A stretch of 8,153 nt of DNA from an uncultured bacterium (GTDB taxonomy: Bacteria; Cloacimonadota; Cloacimonadia; Cloacimonadales; Cloacimonadaceae): NCBI GenBank assembly GCA_937924555.1, contig CALDSN010000191.1, positions 1 through 8,153 on the forward strand, in the 5' to 3' direction. Shown piece by piece: positions 1 through 7,068 of the stretch. The translations under genes and the position numbers were made by a program. Position 1 is the first letter of the stretch. Every line of letters begins with the position of its first letter. Under the pieces are notes generated by a model. The model saw only the letters and a list, made by a program, of their open reading frames with translations, was not told where the DNA came from and searched no databases.

Positions 1-1
1 C

Positions 2-808
2 CCCATGAATTTCAGCACCAAGATTATAAACCTCTTCACCCCCATCGGGAAAGGTCAACGCGGTTTGATCGTGGCTGCACCCCGCACCGGTAAAACAACC
101 CTGCTGCAAGATACCGCCAATGCGGTGCTTAGCAATCACCCTGAAGTATATTTGATAGTGTTGCTGGTGGATGAACGCCCCGAAGAAGTGACCGAAATGA
201 AAAAGATACTCAAGCCGGGTAATAGGGAAGTTATCAGCTCCACCTTTGATGAATCCCCAAAGAACCACTCTGCTGTTGCTGAGATGGTATTGGAGAAAGC
301 CAAGCGTATGGTGGAACTGGGACAGGACGTAGTAATCGTGTTGGATAGTATCACCCGTCTTGCCCGTGCGTACAACAATGTAACCCCCTCCAGCGGCAAA
401 GTGCTTAGTGGAGGTATTGATGCCAATGGCTTGATAAAACCCAAGAAATTCTTCGGTTCTGCCCGTAACACCGAGGAAGCGGGAAGCCTCACCATTATTG
501 CAACTGCCTTGATTGATACCGGTAGTAAGATGGACCAGGTTATCTTCGAGGAATTTAAAGGCACGGGTAACATGGAATTGGTGTTAGACCGCTCCATAAG
601 CGACTCCAGATTGTATCCTGCCATAGACCTTGTGAAGAGCGGTACCCGTAGAGAGGAACTGCTGTTGACCAAAAACGAAATGAACCGCATGTATGTTCTG
701 CGCAAGTATCTAAAGACCATCAGCCCCGTGCAGGGGATTGAGACTTTACGGAAAAAGATGCAGACTACCGAGACCAATAATGACCTATTGAACTCCATGA
801 GCAACTAA
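2..808 (+). CDS. rho: Transcription termination factor Rho, 5'-truncated (C-terminal ATPase domain)
   Basis: Rho is a hexameric RNA-dependent ATPase/translocase that loads on untranslated RNA and releases RNA polymerase. Only the C-terminal motor domain is visible. The frame stays open to base 2 and the upstream RNA-binding (OB-fold) domain is missing, so the ATG at position 5 is an internal Met and not the start. Counting from that Met, I see the PIGKGQRGLIV strand (13-23), a P-loop PRTGKT (26-31), the VDERPEEVTEM block (55-65), Walker B VIVLDSITRLARAYN (110-124), the Q-loop region SGKVLSGGIDAN (130-141), the R-loop DTGSKMD (171-177), the FKGTGNMEL segment (184-192) and the SGTRREELL block (212-220). 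These match family order and spacing throughout. The protein ends at a TAA whose last A begins the next ATG (TAATG), which suggests translational coupling to the SPOR protein. The identification is essentially certain; only the N-terminus is unknown. Confidence 0.97.
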   Translation, partial: PMNFSTKIINLFTPIGKGQRGLIVAAPRTGKTTLLQDTANAVLSNHPEVYLIVLLVDERPEEVTEMKKILKPGNREVISSTFDESPKNHSAVAEMVLEKAKRMVELGQDVVIVLDSITRLARAYNNVTPSSGKVLSGGIDANGLIKPKKFFGSARNTEEAGSLTIIATALIDTGSKMDQVIFEEFKGTGNMELVLDRSISDSRLYPAIDLVKSGTRREELLLTKNEMNRMYVLRKYLKTISPVQGIETLRKKMQTTETNNDLLNSMSN

Positions 809-1968
809 TGCCTCGCCTAGCCCAAGTATATAAACCCTATATCGCCTGCATGCTGATGATGCTGGTTATGATTGGCTTGCATGCAGGGCTCAGGAAAGAT
901 TTCTTGGATGCAGTTCAGCTGTATGATAAAGGCAAACTGGATGAGTTCCAGGATGCTTTGGGAAATCTACAAGCTACAAATGATGATGAACGAGCCTGCC
1001 TTGTCTATTATCACTCCATGTTGAAACAGCAGAGTACGGATGCTCTTGCTGGATTCCAACAGGTGATAGCTAAGTATCCTGGGACGGAGTATGCACAGAT
1101 GAGCTTGTTGGAAGCAGGTAAGCTACAGATTCTCGAAAGAGATATCGATGCTGCCAAGGCATCCCTACGGAAGATTAGCTCTACCAAGCTAATGGAACGC
1201 TTCTATTGGCTGGCTCTATGTGCTTGGTGGGAAGATGATTACGAAGGGGCAATCAACAATGCAGAGAACTATCAAAGGCAAGCCCCCAAGGGCGAGTTCA
1301 CCGAATCCAGCACCTATATCATCGCCGAAAGCTATCTCGTGCAGAAAAAGGCTTACTCAGCTATCACGGTATTAAACAAGCTGTTGAGCATGAAACTTGT
1401 GGATGTAGATGAGCAGTATTTACTTTACCGGTTGGGCTATGCTTACCAGATGTCAGATAAGTATATTGACGCCTTGGGTTACTACCAGCGCGGATATGAG
1501 ATGAACAAATACTCTCAGGTAGCATATCTCATTGAAGATAGACTGTTTGAACTGCGCAGCAAGAACAAGAATATCGACATCAGCTTTCTTTACCCCTATT
1601 CATTGTTAGAGATAGCCACAGAAACTGATACTCCGCCCCTTTCCTCACCTACACCAACCCCTACACCCCAGATTAGTCCCTCAACGCCGGTCACCCCAGT
1701 CAGCGCAGGTGATCCGGTTAAGCTTAAAGCAAAACCATCAGCAGGATACTGGATTCAAGCTGGACGCTTCTCTCAGGAAGCAAACGCCAATAAGCTGGTC
1801 GTGAATATCCGTCTGTTAAACCTCCCCGCTGCTTACTACGAGGATGTTTCAGCCGGTAAGAAAACATGGGTTGTGGTTAGCGGAGTGTACGAAGAAAAGG
1901 CTAAGGCAGATTCGGCAAGAACCCTTCTCGTAAGTAAAGATATTAATTGCTTTGTAACCCAATACTAG
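808..1968 (+). CDS. Exported TPR-like protein with C-terminal SPOR domain
   Basis: This 386-residue protein is probably periplasmic or inner-membrane anchored. Residues 1-27 look like a signal peptide or N-terminal anchor: basic residues at 3 and 9, then a hydrophobic core at about 11-25 ending LHAG, a possible signal peptidase I site. Residues about 30-255 are helical and rich in Tyr, Leu and Ala, with TPR-like spacing (for example FQQVIAKYPGTEYAQ at 83-97 and LLYRLGYAYQMSDKYIDAL at 205-223), similar in style to BamD/YbgF-type proteins. A Pro/Thr/Ser-rich linker (about 271-299) contains PTPTPTP. Residues 312-386 match a SPOR domain: YWIQAGRFSQEANA at the start, then TWVVVSGVYEEKAKAD in the middle. 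SPOR domains bind glycan strands stripped of stem peptides, usually at division sites. The gene starts within the rho stop codon without a visible Shine-Dalgarno sequence, and mutS follows 6 bases later. A specific role (division, septal peptidoglycan, envelope scaffold) is inference; SPOR is well supported, the TPR assignment moderately. Confidence 0.82.
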   Translation: MPRLAQVYKPYIACMLMMLVMIGLHAGLRKDFLDAVQLYDKGKLDEFQDALGNLQATNDDERACLVYYHSMLKQQSTDALAGFQQVIAKYPGTEYAQMSLLEAGKLQILERDIDAAKASLRKISSTKLMERFYWLALCAWWEDDYEGAINNAENYQRQAPKGEFTESSTYIIAESYLVQKKAYSAITVLNKLLSMKLVDVDEQYLLYRLGYAYQMSDKYIDALGYYQRGYEMNKYSQVAYLIEDRLFELRSKNKNIDISFLYPYSLLEIATETDTPPLSSPTPTPTPQISPSTPVTPVSAGDPVKLKAKPSAGYWIQAGRFSQEANANKLVVNIRLLNLPAAYYEDVSAGKKTWVVVSGVYEEKAKADSARTLLVSKDINCFVTQY

Positions 1969-1974
1969 CCTTTA

Positions 1975-4611
1975 ATGAAAGCTGAAGAAACTAAACTTAC
2001 CCCCATGCTAAGGCAGTTCTACGAAGTTAAAGAGAAACACCCTGATAAATTGGTGTTATTCAGAATGGGTGACTTCTATGAAACTTTCTTCGACGATGCC
2101 GTAACTACCTCGCGAATATTGAACATCACCCTCACAACACGTAATAAACATGACGATAACCCCATACCACTGGCAGGATTCCCTTACCATGCCTTGAATA
2201 ATTACTTGGATAAGCTCATCAAAGCTGGGTTGAAAGTGGCTATATGCGAGCAAACAGAAGACCCCAAGAAGGCAATCGGGTTGGTGAGAAGGGAAGTAAC
2301 GGAGATTATTACGCCTGGAGCAGTGCTGGATAACTCCCTGCTTGAAGGAAACGCCAATGTGTTCTTGGCAGCCGTGTATTACCAAGACCCTGCCCACAAG
2401 ATTGGTTTGGCACATCTTGATCTCAGCACTGGAGAGTTTATCTTCACTGAGCTTGGTGCCCAGCAACTTGCCAACGAACTTCTTCGTTTACAACCTGCTG
2501 AGATAGTGGTGGACAGCACGGCAGCAGAGCAGTTTATCAGAGCTTTGGGTTTGGAATATAGCCCAACTATCAGTATCTTTGATACTTGGCAATTCCAGGT
2601 GTCTGAAGCAACCCATATCCTCAAGAAGCACTTTGGAGTAAGCTCTTTGGAGGCATACGGGGCACATAACAAGAACATCGGAGCAACTGCTGCAGGAGCA
2701 GCCTTAGCCTATGTGCAAAGCCTGTATAATGTTCCGCTTAAGCACATCTCCTCTCTCCGCTATTACTCCCTTTCAAACTATATGCAGCTAGATGAGATAA
2801 GCAGGCGAAATCTGGAGCTTACTCGCTCTATTCGTTACGGCAGCAGGCATGGCAGTTTAATCTCGGTGATAGATCAATGCATGACTCCCATGGGTTCACG
2901 TCTCCTACAACAATGGCTGCTGCACCCTTTGATGGAGTTTGAAACCATCCACCATCGTCAGACAATGCTGGCTGCCTTCTTGAATAAAAGTGCATACCTC
3001 AAGGAACTAAGAGCTAATCTGAAAGAGATTGGAGATATCGCACGTATCACCTCCCGCTTGGGTTCTTTGCGCATCAACCCCAGAGAGTTGCTAGCTCTGA
3101 AGTCCTACCTGTTATCCGCCAAGAACCTGCAGAGCAAGCTTGCAATATTCGAGAGTCCCTTGTTCTCCGCTTGGGTTGCACAGCTTGATAACTATGGCGA
3201 TATCGTGGATGTCATAGAAAAAGCAATTCGAGAGAACCCACCCCTCACCATTACCGAAGGTGGAATCTTCGCCAAAGGCTACACTGCCGATTTGGATGAA
3301 CTGCTAGAACTTATTCACGATGGTAAAAGCTGGATTGCCCGCTTGGAAGAGGATGAAAGGCATAAAACAGGTATTCCAAGCTTGAAGGTTGGCTATAACA
3401 GGGTATTTGGCTACTACATAGAAGTGACCTCGCTTCACAAGAGCAAGGTGCCGGATTATTACATTGCGAAGCAGACTCTTGCCAATGCAGAACGCTACAT
3501 CTCTCCCAGATTGAAAGAATTTGAAGCTAAGGTGCTTTCCTCCGAGGAAAAGATAAAGAACTTGGAGTATGAGCTATTTAAGGAACTACGAAGTTCATTG
3601 GCAGAATCCCTCCCCCGTTTACAGCATCTTAGTGACCTCATTTCCGAAATAGATGTATATTCGAACTTAGCCTTTCTTGCCTGGCAAAATCGCTACAGCT
3701 GTCCTGTGTTCACTGAGAGCAGAGAGCTGGAGATCGTGGGCGGAAGACATCCTGTTATTGAGAGACTGGTGGACACAGATGAGTTTATCCCCAACGACAC
3801 GAGCTTAGATTATCCTGAGACCTGCATAGCCTTGATTACAGGTCCCAATATGGCGGGTAAATCCACCTATCTTCGTCAAGTCGGCTTGCTGGTAATCTTG
3901 GCACAAATGGGTTCATATGTCCCTGCCACCCGCATGAGCTTACCCCTTTTCGACCGAGTTTTCACTCGTGTTGGTGCATCAGACAACCTTGCCCAAGGTC
4001 AGAGTACTTTCTTAGTGGAGATGATTGAGACTGCCAACATCCTTAATTCCGCAACCTCCAACTCCCTTATCCTGCTGGACGAAATTGGCAGAGGAACTTC
4101 CACCTTCGATGGCTTGAGCCTTGCTTGGGCTATCATTGAGCACATCCAGAAGTATAAGCATGCCCTTACCCTCTTCGCCACCCATTATCATGAACTAACC
4201 GAGCTGGAAAACATCTACCCAGACATCAAGAACTACAATGTGGCAGTTAAGCTTTGGAACGACGACATGATCTTCATCCGCAAAATAGAGCGTGGAGGAG
4301 CGGATCAAAGCTATGGCATTCAGGTTGCTCGCTTGGCAGGAGTCCCCGACAGGGTTATCCGCCGCGCAAAAGAGATTCTTAAAAACCTGGAAGAACACGA
4401 GATCAGCCCTCAGGGACTATCTGCATCAATCCGTAAAAAGCTAAACAGAGACGCCCCGCAAATAGATATCTTTGAAGTACTTGCCGACAAAGCCGGTGAG
4501 CACGACCCCATAATAAACGAAGTCAAGGATTTGGAGCTAAACGAGTTAAGCCCGGTGCAAGCCTGGCAGATGTTGTTAGACATCCAAAACCGCTTAAATG
4601 GAGAATCATGA
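1975..4611 (+). CDS. mutS: DNA mismatch repair protein MutS
   Basis: MutS recognises base mismatches and small loops in newly replicated DNA and, as an ATP-driven sliding clamp, recruits MutL. The 878 residues are full length for bacterial MutS1. The N-terminal mismatch-binding domain has the wedge motif MGDFYETF (31-38), with the stacking Phe34 and Glu36. The connector, lever and clamp regions follow. The ATPase domain has Walker A GPNMAGKST (623-631), the ABC-type signature region SDNLAQGQSTF (669-679), Walker B LLDEIGRGTST (700-710) and the switch region with THYHELTELE just after it. Residues 829-833 (QIDIF) fit a beta-sliding-clamp binding motif, and the C-terminus ends with the usual ELSPVQAWQMLLDIQNRL helix. 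The ATG lies 6 bases after the SPOR gene stop and has no clear Shine-Dalgarno sequence. The stop overlaps the next start (ATGA). This is a MutS1 and not MutS2, because the mismatch wedge is present and there is no Smr domain. No mutL is visible here. Confidence 0.98.
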   Translation: MKAEETKLTPMLRQFYEVKEKHPDKLVLFRMGDFYETFFDDAVTTSRILNITLTTRNKHDDNPIPLAGFPYHALNNYLDKLIKAGLKVAICEQTEDPKKAIGLVRREVTEIITPGAVLDNSLLEGNANVFLAAVYYQDPAHKIGLAHLDLSTGEFIFTELGAQQLANELLRLQPAEIVVDSTAAEQFIRALGLEYSPTISIFDTWQFQVSEATHILKKHFGVSSLEAYGAHNKNIGATAAGAALAYVQSLYNVPLKHISSLRYYSLSNYMQLDEISRRNLELTRSIRYGSRHGSLISVIDQCMTPMGSRLLQQWLLHPLMEFETIHHRQTMLAAFLNKSAYLKELRANLKEIGDIARITSRLGSLRINPRELLALKSYLLSAKNLQSKLAIFESPLFSAWVAQLDNYGDIVDVIEKAIRENPPLTITEGGIFAKGYTADLDELLELIHDGKSWIARLEEDERHKTGIPSLKVGYNRVFGYYIEVTSLHKSKVPDYYIAKQTLANAERYISPRLKEFEAKVLSSEEKIKNLEYELFKELRSSLAESLPRLQHLSDLISEIDVYSNLAFLAWQNRYSCPVFTESRELEIVGGRHPVIERLVDTDEFIPNDTSLDYPETCIALITGPNMAGKSTYLRQVGLLVILAQMGSYVPATRMSLPLFDRVFTRVGASDNLAQGQSTFLVEMIETANILNSATSNSLILLDEIGRGTSTFDGLSLAWAIIEHIQKYKHALTLFATHYHELTELENIYPDIKNYNVAVKLWNDDMIFIRKIERGGADQSYGIQVARLAGVPDRVIRRAKEILKNLEEHEISPQGLSASIRKKLNRDAPQIDIFEVLADKAGEHDPIINEVKDLELNELSPVQAWQMLLDIQNRLNGES
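4600..4605 (+). promoter_or_regulatory. Shine-Dalgarno sequence for the parvulin-like lipoprotein
   Basis: GGAGAA lies inside the last codons of mutS, with GGAG ending 4 bases before the ATG at 4608. It is the only convincing ribosome-binding site among the + strand gene starts in the window. It supports the ATG that overlaps the mutS stop as the true start. Confidence 0.6.
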
Positions 4612-6302
4612 ACAAGCTCCTTATTCTTATCTCATCTACCGCTTTGTTACTCCTTAGCTCCTGTGCCACCAATCCCGGCAACAGCGCCGGCAAGGTTAAT
4701 GGCACCTATATCCCCAAGGATGAGTTTATCAGTGCCTATCGCGGTCACTACGCAAACTTCAGTTATTCCACAGGACGCAGCCCAGATATAGACGAAAAAG
4801 AACTACTCTTCAAGGAAACTTGGAAGAATATCACTCGCTATGTGGTGCTGAAGGACTACTATAACAAATATAAGATAGCTGCCACTCCGCGTGAGGTGAT
4901 CGACACCCTTTCCACCTCAATCCCTGCTCATATCCTGGCATCATCTGCCTTCAAGAAGAATGGTGTCTTCGACAAAAACCTATACATCCAGTCTCTTTTG
5001 AATGACCGCCCCGAGAATCTTGCACCTCTGCGCCGTCACTATCAGGAGAACCTGATTCCTATCATGAAGTTGCAGTCCAAACTGATTGAGAACGAGCTGA
5101 TATCTCCTGCCGAAACTAAGCTGATAGGTAAGATACTTGCCAGCAATGCGGATATTGAGCTTAATTTATTTGATCCCAGTGAAGTACCAGTGCATATCAG
5201 CGAGAGTGAGATAAACACATATTACAACAGCAATCTGTCTAAATATAGCCTTAAGCCTTATCATAGTCTTGCTCATGTTCTGATTCCTGTGGTACCCGAT
5301 AGGGATGATCATCTAGTTTCAAAAGACCTCGCAGATTCGATCTACAATGCTGTAAATAGTGGTATCAGTGCTCATCACTTGGTTTATCATTACAAGGGTA
5401 ATAAGGCTTTACTATCAGTTGCGGACAATGGATTTATTAAAACTCAGGAGCTTCCCACCAAGTTGCAGGAGGATTTCGCTCTACTGTCTGATGGAGCATG
5501 CCTCCCCCCTATTCGCACAGAATCCGGTTGGGTCATATACCAGAAACTGCAAAGCACCAAAACCCTTACCGATTACTTAAGCATTTTCGTTCAGACTATT
5601 GCCACTCAGAAGACTCTCACCACACCGGAAAACAAGGCAAAGAACATCAGAAAGCTCGCCCAAAGCATTGGGCTTTCCGCGGCATCGTCTGAGTTTGACC
5701 TTCCATGCATCCAAAGCGATGAACTCCCCATCGACAGCCTCTCTCTTGATGCACCTGATGTAAAAAAGACCATTCTGTCCATGCTTAGCAAGGCAAAGAG
5801 CGGTGAAGTTTTGGAACCTATATATTCGGCTGCTTTGTCTGCGTGGATCGTGATACAGGTAACTGAGAATCAAACCAAGTCTGTAAAACCCCTGGATGAA
5901 GTTATGGACCAGATAGTAACAGAGCTAACATCAATACGAAAGCAGGAGATAAACCGCCAACGCGCTCAACAATGGGCAAGCACGCGCCTCCTTTCCAGCA
6001 CAATACCCCCTCAGCAAACGCTTAGCAACGCAGACCTGAACACTATCTGGCATGATGCCAAGCTATCTCTGCTTTACTATAAAGCTGTTCGTGCGTACAT
6101 GGATAAACAAGACCCTCCAGCATTGGATTTTCAAGGTCTTATAGTTGTTCCGGTAGTTAAACAACTTCGCTTCTCCGATAGCCAAGCTGCTCCTGAGCAG
6201 ATTCGCAGCACTTTCGTTCAGCTCCTGCCAAGTAATTGGTTCGATTCTTGGCTGGAAACCAAGGTGAAAGAAGCCAAAGTTTTAATATACAACGCTCCAT
6301 GA
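4608..6302 (+). CDS. Lipoprotein of the SurA/PpiD type with a degenerate parvulin domain
   Basis: This 564-residue protein is probably an envelope chaperone or foldase held in a membrane by lipid. A signal peptide with a lipobox (LSSC, lipidated Cys19 followed by Ala) starts it. The layout follows SurA/PpiD. An N-terminal chaperone-like region holds KVNGTYIPKDEF (29-40), the FDKNLYIQSLL block (121-131) and a long helix to about 165. Next comes the linker pattern ISESEINTYYNSNLSKY (197-213), then a parvulin-like domain at about 217-315 that opens with HSLAHVLIPV and closes with PIRTESGWVIYQKL. Residues about 385-440 resemble the second half of another parvulin module followed by the VKPLDEVMDQI helix common in PpiD. 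The parvulin domain is degenerate: the usual GGDLG turn reads SVADNGF, and the late His of the G-[FYW]-H strand is Val309. Chaperone activity without isomerase activity is therefore plausible, but this is inference. The gene overlaps mutS and tadA by ATGA at each end. I leave the symbol blank because a PrsA, SurA or PpiD name is not decidable. Confidence 0.78.
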   Translation: MNKLLILISSTALLLLSSCATNPGNSAGKVNGTYIPKDEFISAYRGHYANFSYSTGRSPDIDEKELLFKETWKNITRYVVLKDYYNKYKIAATPREVIDTLSTSIPAHILASSAFKKNGVFDKNLYIQSLLNDRPENLAPLRRHYQENLIPIMKLQSKLIENELISPAETKLIGKILASNADIELNLFDPSEVPVHISESEINTYYNSNLSKYSLKPYHSLAHVLIPVVPDRDDHLVSKDLADSIYNAVNSGISAHHLVYHYKGNKALLSVADNGFIKTQELPTKLQEDFALLSDGACLPPIRTESGWVIYQKLQSTKTLTDYLSIFVQTIATQKTLTTPENKAKNIRKLAQSIGLSAASSEFDLPCIQSDELPIDSLSLDAPDVKKTILSMLSKAKSGEVLEPIYSAALSAWIVIQVTENQTKSVKPLDEVMDQIVTELTSIRKQEINRQRAQQWASTRLLSSTIPPQQTLSNADLNTIWHDAKLSLLYYKAVRAYMDKQDPPALDFQGLIVVPVVKQLRFSDSQAAPEQIRSTFVQLLPSNWFDSWLETKVKEAKVLIYNAP

Positions 6303-6763
6303 GCCACAGCCAGGAACCCTATAACCACGATTATTTTATGGGCATAGCCCTGGAAGAAGCAGCCCAAGCCGCACAAGAAAACGAAGTTCCGGTTGGGGCT
6401 GTGCTGGTTAAAGGGTCGGAGATAATCCATCGTGAGCATAACCGCACCAAGCAATATGCCAATCCTTTAGCTCATGCAGAGAAATTGATTATTGACAAAA
6501 TCCTGTCCTCAGGCACAGTGTTCCTTTATGATTACAGTTTATATGTGACCCTTGAGCCGTGCTTGATGTGCGCCGGAATGCTTATTTGGAGCAGATTGGG
6601 CACTTTGGTATATGGAGCTTGTGACCCCAAAGGGGGTGCCGTGGGCTCAGTATATAATGTGCTGAAGGACAAAAGCTTTAATCACCATCCCCATGTGATT
6701 AGGAAAGTGCGGGAAACCGAATGTGCGCACTTACTTAGTTCATTCTTCAAAGACAAAAGATAG
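6299..6763 (+). CDS. tadA: tRNA-specific adenosine deaminase TadA
   Basis: TadA converts adenosine to inosine at the wobble position (A34) of tRNA-Arg(ACG), so that one tRNA reads CGU, CGC and CGA. The 154-residue product is typical in length. Zinc and catalytic motifs are intact: HAE at 59-61 (zinc ligand His59, proton shuttle Glu61) and PCLMC at 87-91 (zinc ligands Cys88 and Cys91) within the family signature VTLEPCLMCAGM. The EVPVGAVLV strand (29-37) and the GAxDPKGGAVGS segment (106-117) are also typical and separate it from cytidine or guanine deaminases. I chose the ATG at 6299 because it forms an ATGA overlap with the preceding stop and puts the DYF..ALEEA helix at the usual distance from the start. 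An in-frame ATG at 6236 would add 21 residues that lie inside the upstream gene and have no family match. The residues around the HAE, NPLAHAEK, differ from the more common PTAHAE. The stop is 8 bases before tRNA-Ser. Confidence 0.95.
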   Translation: MSHSQEPYNHDYFMGIALEEAAQAAQENEVPVGAVLVKGSEIIHREHNRTKQYANPLAHAEKLIIDKILSSGTVFLYDYSLYVTLEPCLMCAGMLIWSRLGTLVYGACDPKGGAVGSVYNVLKDKSFNHHPHVIRKVRETECAHLLSSFFKDKR

Positions 6764-6771
6764 TTATTCGC

Positions 6772-6861
6772 GGAGAGTTGCCGGAGCGGTTGAACGGGAC
6801 GGTCTCGAAAACCGTTGTATCTTTACGGGTACCCAGGGTTCGAATCCCTGACTCTCCGCCA
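6772..6861 (+). tRNA. tRNA-Ser, anticodon CGA, with encoded CCA
   Basis: This 90-base gene folds as a class II tRNA reading UCG. The acceptor stem GGAGAGT (6772-6778) pairs perfectly with ACTCTCC (6851-6857), followed by discriminator G and a genomically encoded CCA (6859-6861). The D stem is CCG/CGG (6781-6783 with 6795-6797). The anticodon stem ACGGT/ACCGT (6799-6803 with 6811-6815) encloses loop CTCGAAA, with anticodon CGA at 6806-6808. The long variable arm characteristic of serine tRNAs pairs GTATC (6817-6821) with GGTAC (6828-6832). The T arm is CAGGG-TTCGAAT-CCCTG (6834-6850). It begins 8 bases after the tadA stop with no clear promoter between, so it is probably cut out of the operon transcript by RNase P. 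Confidence 0.97.
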
Positions 6862-6953
6862 TTAAACTCAATCACTCCCGCGCAAGACTGTTGGAAACCT
6901 ATCTCCAATCCATTTGGCTTTCTGCAATGATTATTCCTATGGCAACTACGGTA

Positions 6954-7000
6954 TTATTGCGGACTCATTGCGCACTTTGACCGTAATGAGAGCGTAATGA
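6954..7000 (+). repeat. Imperfect long hairpin made of two pairs of 11-base repeats
   Basis: Bases 6954-6972 pair with 6982-7000 at 17 of 19 positions, counting three G-U pairs. A 9-pair inner stem (6964-6972 with 6982-6990) has a 9-base loop and is separated by a 2x2 mismatch from an 8-pair outer stem. Each arm is itself a near-tandem 11-base repeat: ATTGCGGACTC then ATTGCGCACTT (6956-6977), and CGTAATGAGAG then CGTAATGACAG (6982-7003). The G-U pairs make it stronger in + strand RNA, the tRNA-Ser 3' trailer. It has no following T tract, so it is not a standard intrinsic terminator. The function is unknown. It could stabilise or help process the trailer, or it could be a copy of a dispersed intergenic repeat. 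Confidence 0.6.
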
Positions 7001-7037
7001 CAGCGCACTGCAAGATAGAGATGACATGAGAGTGAAT

Positions 7038-7068
7038 AAAAAAAGGTGCACGCTATCAGCATACACCT
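7038..7068 (-). terminator. Intrinsic terminator of ffh
   Basis: On the - strand, stem AGGTGTATGC (7068-7059) pairs over all 10 positions with GCGTGCACCT (7053-7044), with two G-U pairs and a 5-base loop, TGATA. It runs straight into seven T residues (7044-7038). It lies 26 bases past the ffh stop. On the + strand the hairpin is followed by AAGTTTATCG, not a T tract, so it should not terminate the tRNA transcript efficiently. Confidence 0.92.

Noticed and set aside
136..804. 222-codon open frame on the - strand inside rho
   Set aside because: It lies antisense to an unmistakable Rho ATPase domain and its translation shows no recognisable motif; it is a by-product of the codon composition of rho.
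849..860. Possible lipobox (YIAC) in the SPOR protein
   Set aside because: The Cys at residue 14 precedes the hydrophobic core and Tyr at -3 does not fit the lipobox, so a signal peptidase I type signal or membrane anchor is likelier.
1110..1118. GGAAGCAGG, resembling the SRP RNA tetraloop region
   Set aside because: It is inside the SPOR protein coding frame with no surrounding helix of 4.5S RNA type; a chance match.
2056..2678. Two overlapping - strand open frames within mutS
   Set aside because: The + strand is clearly MutS in this stretch and the antisense translations look like noise, rich in Cys and Ser with no domain.
6236..6298. A longer start for tadA at the in-frame ATG at 6236
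   Set aside because: The extra 21 residues lie entirely inside the upstream lipoprotein gene and have no match to the TadA N-terminus; the ATGA overlap at 6299 gives the expected length.
6834..6861. The tRNA-Ser 3' end as an integration site for a mobile element
   Set aside because: tRNA-Ser genes are common attachment sites, but no second copy of the 3' end, integrase or foreign gene is present in the window.
6927..6980. A 17-codon open frame after the tRNA
   Set aside because: It is very short, has no ribosome-binding site and runs into the repeat hairpin; no support for translation.
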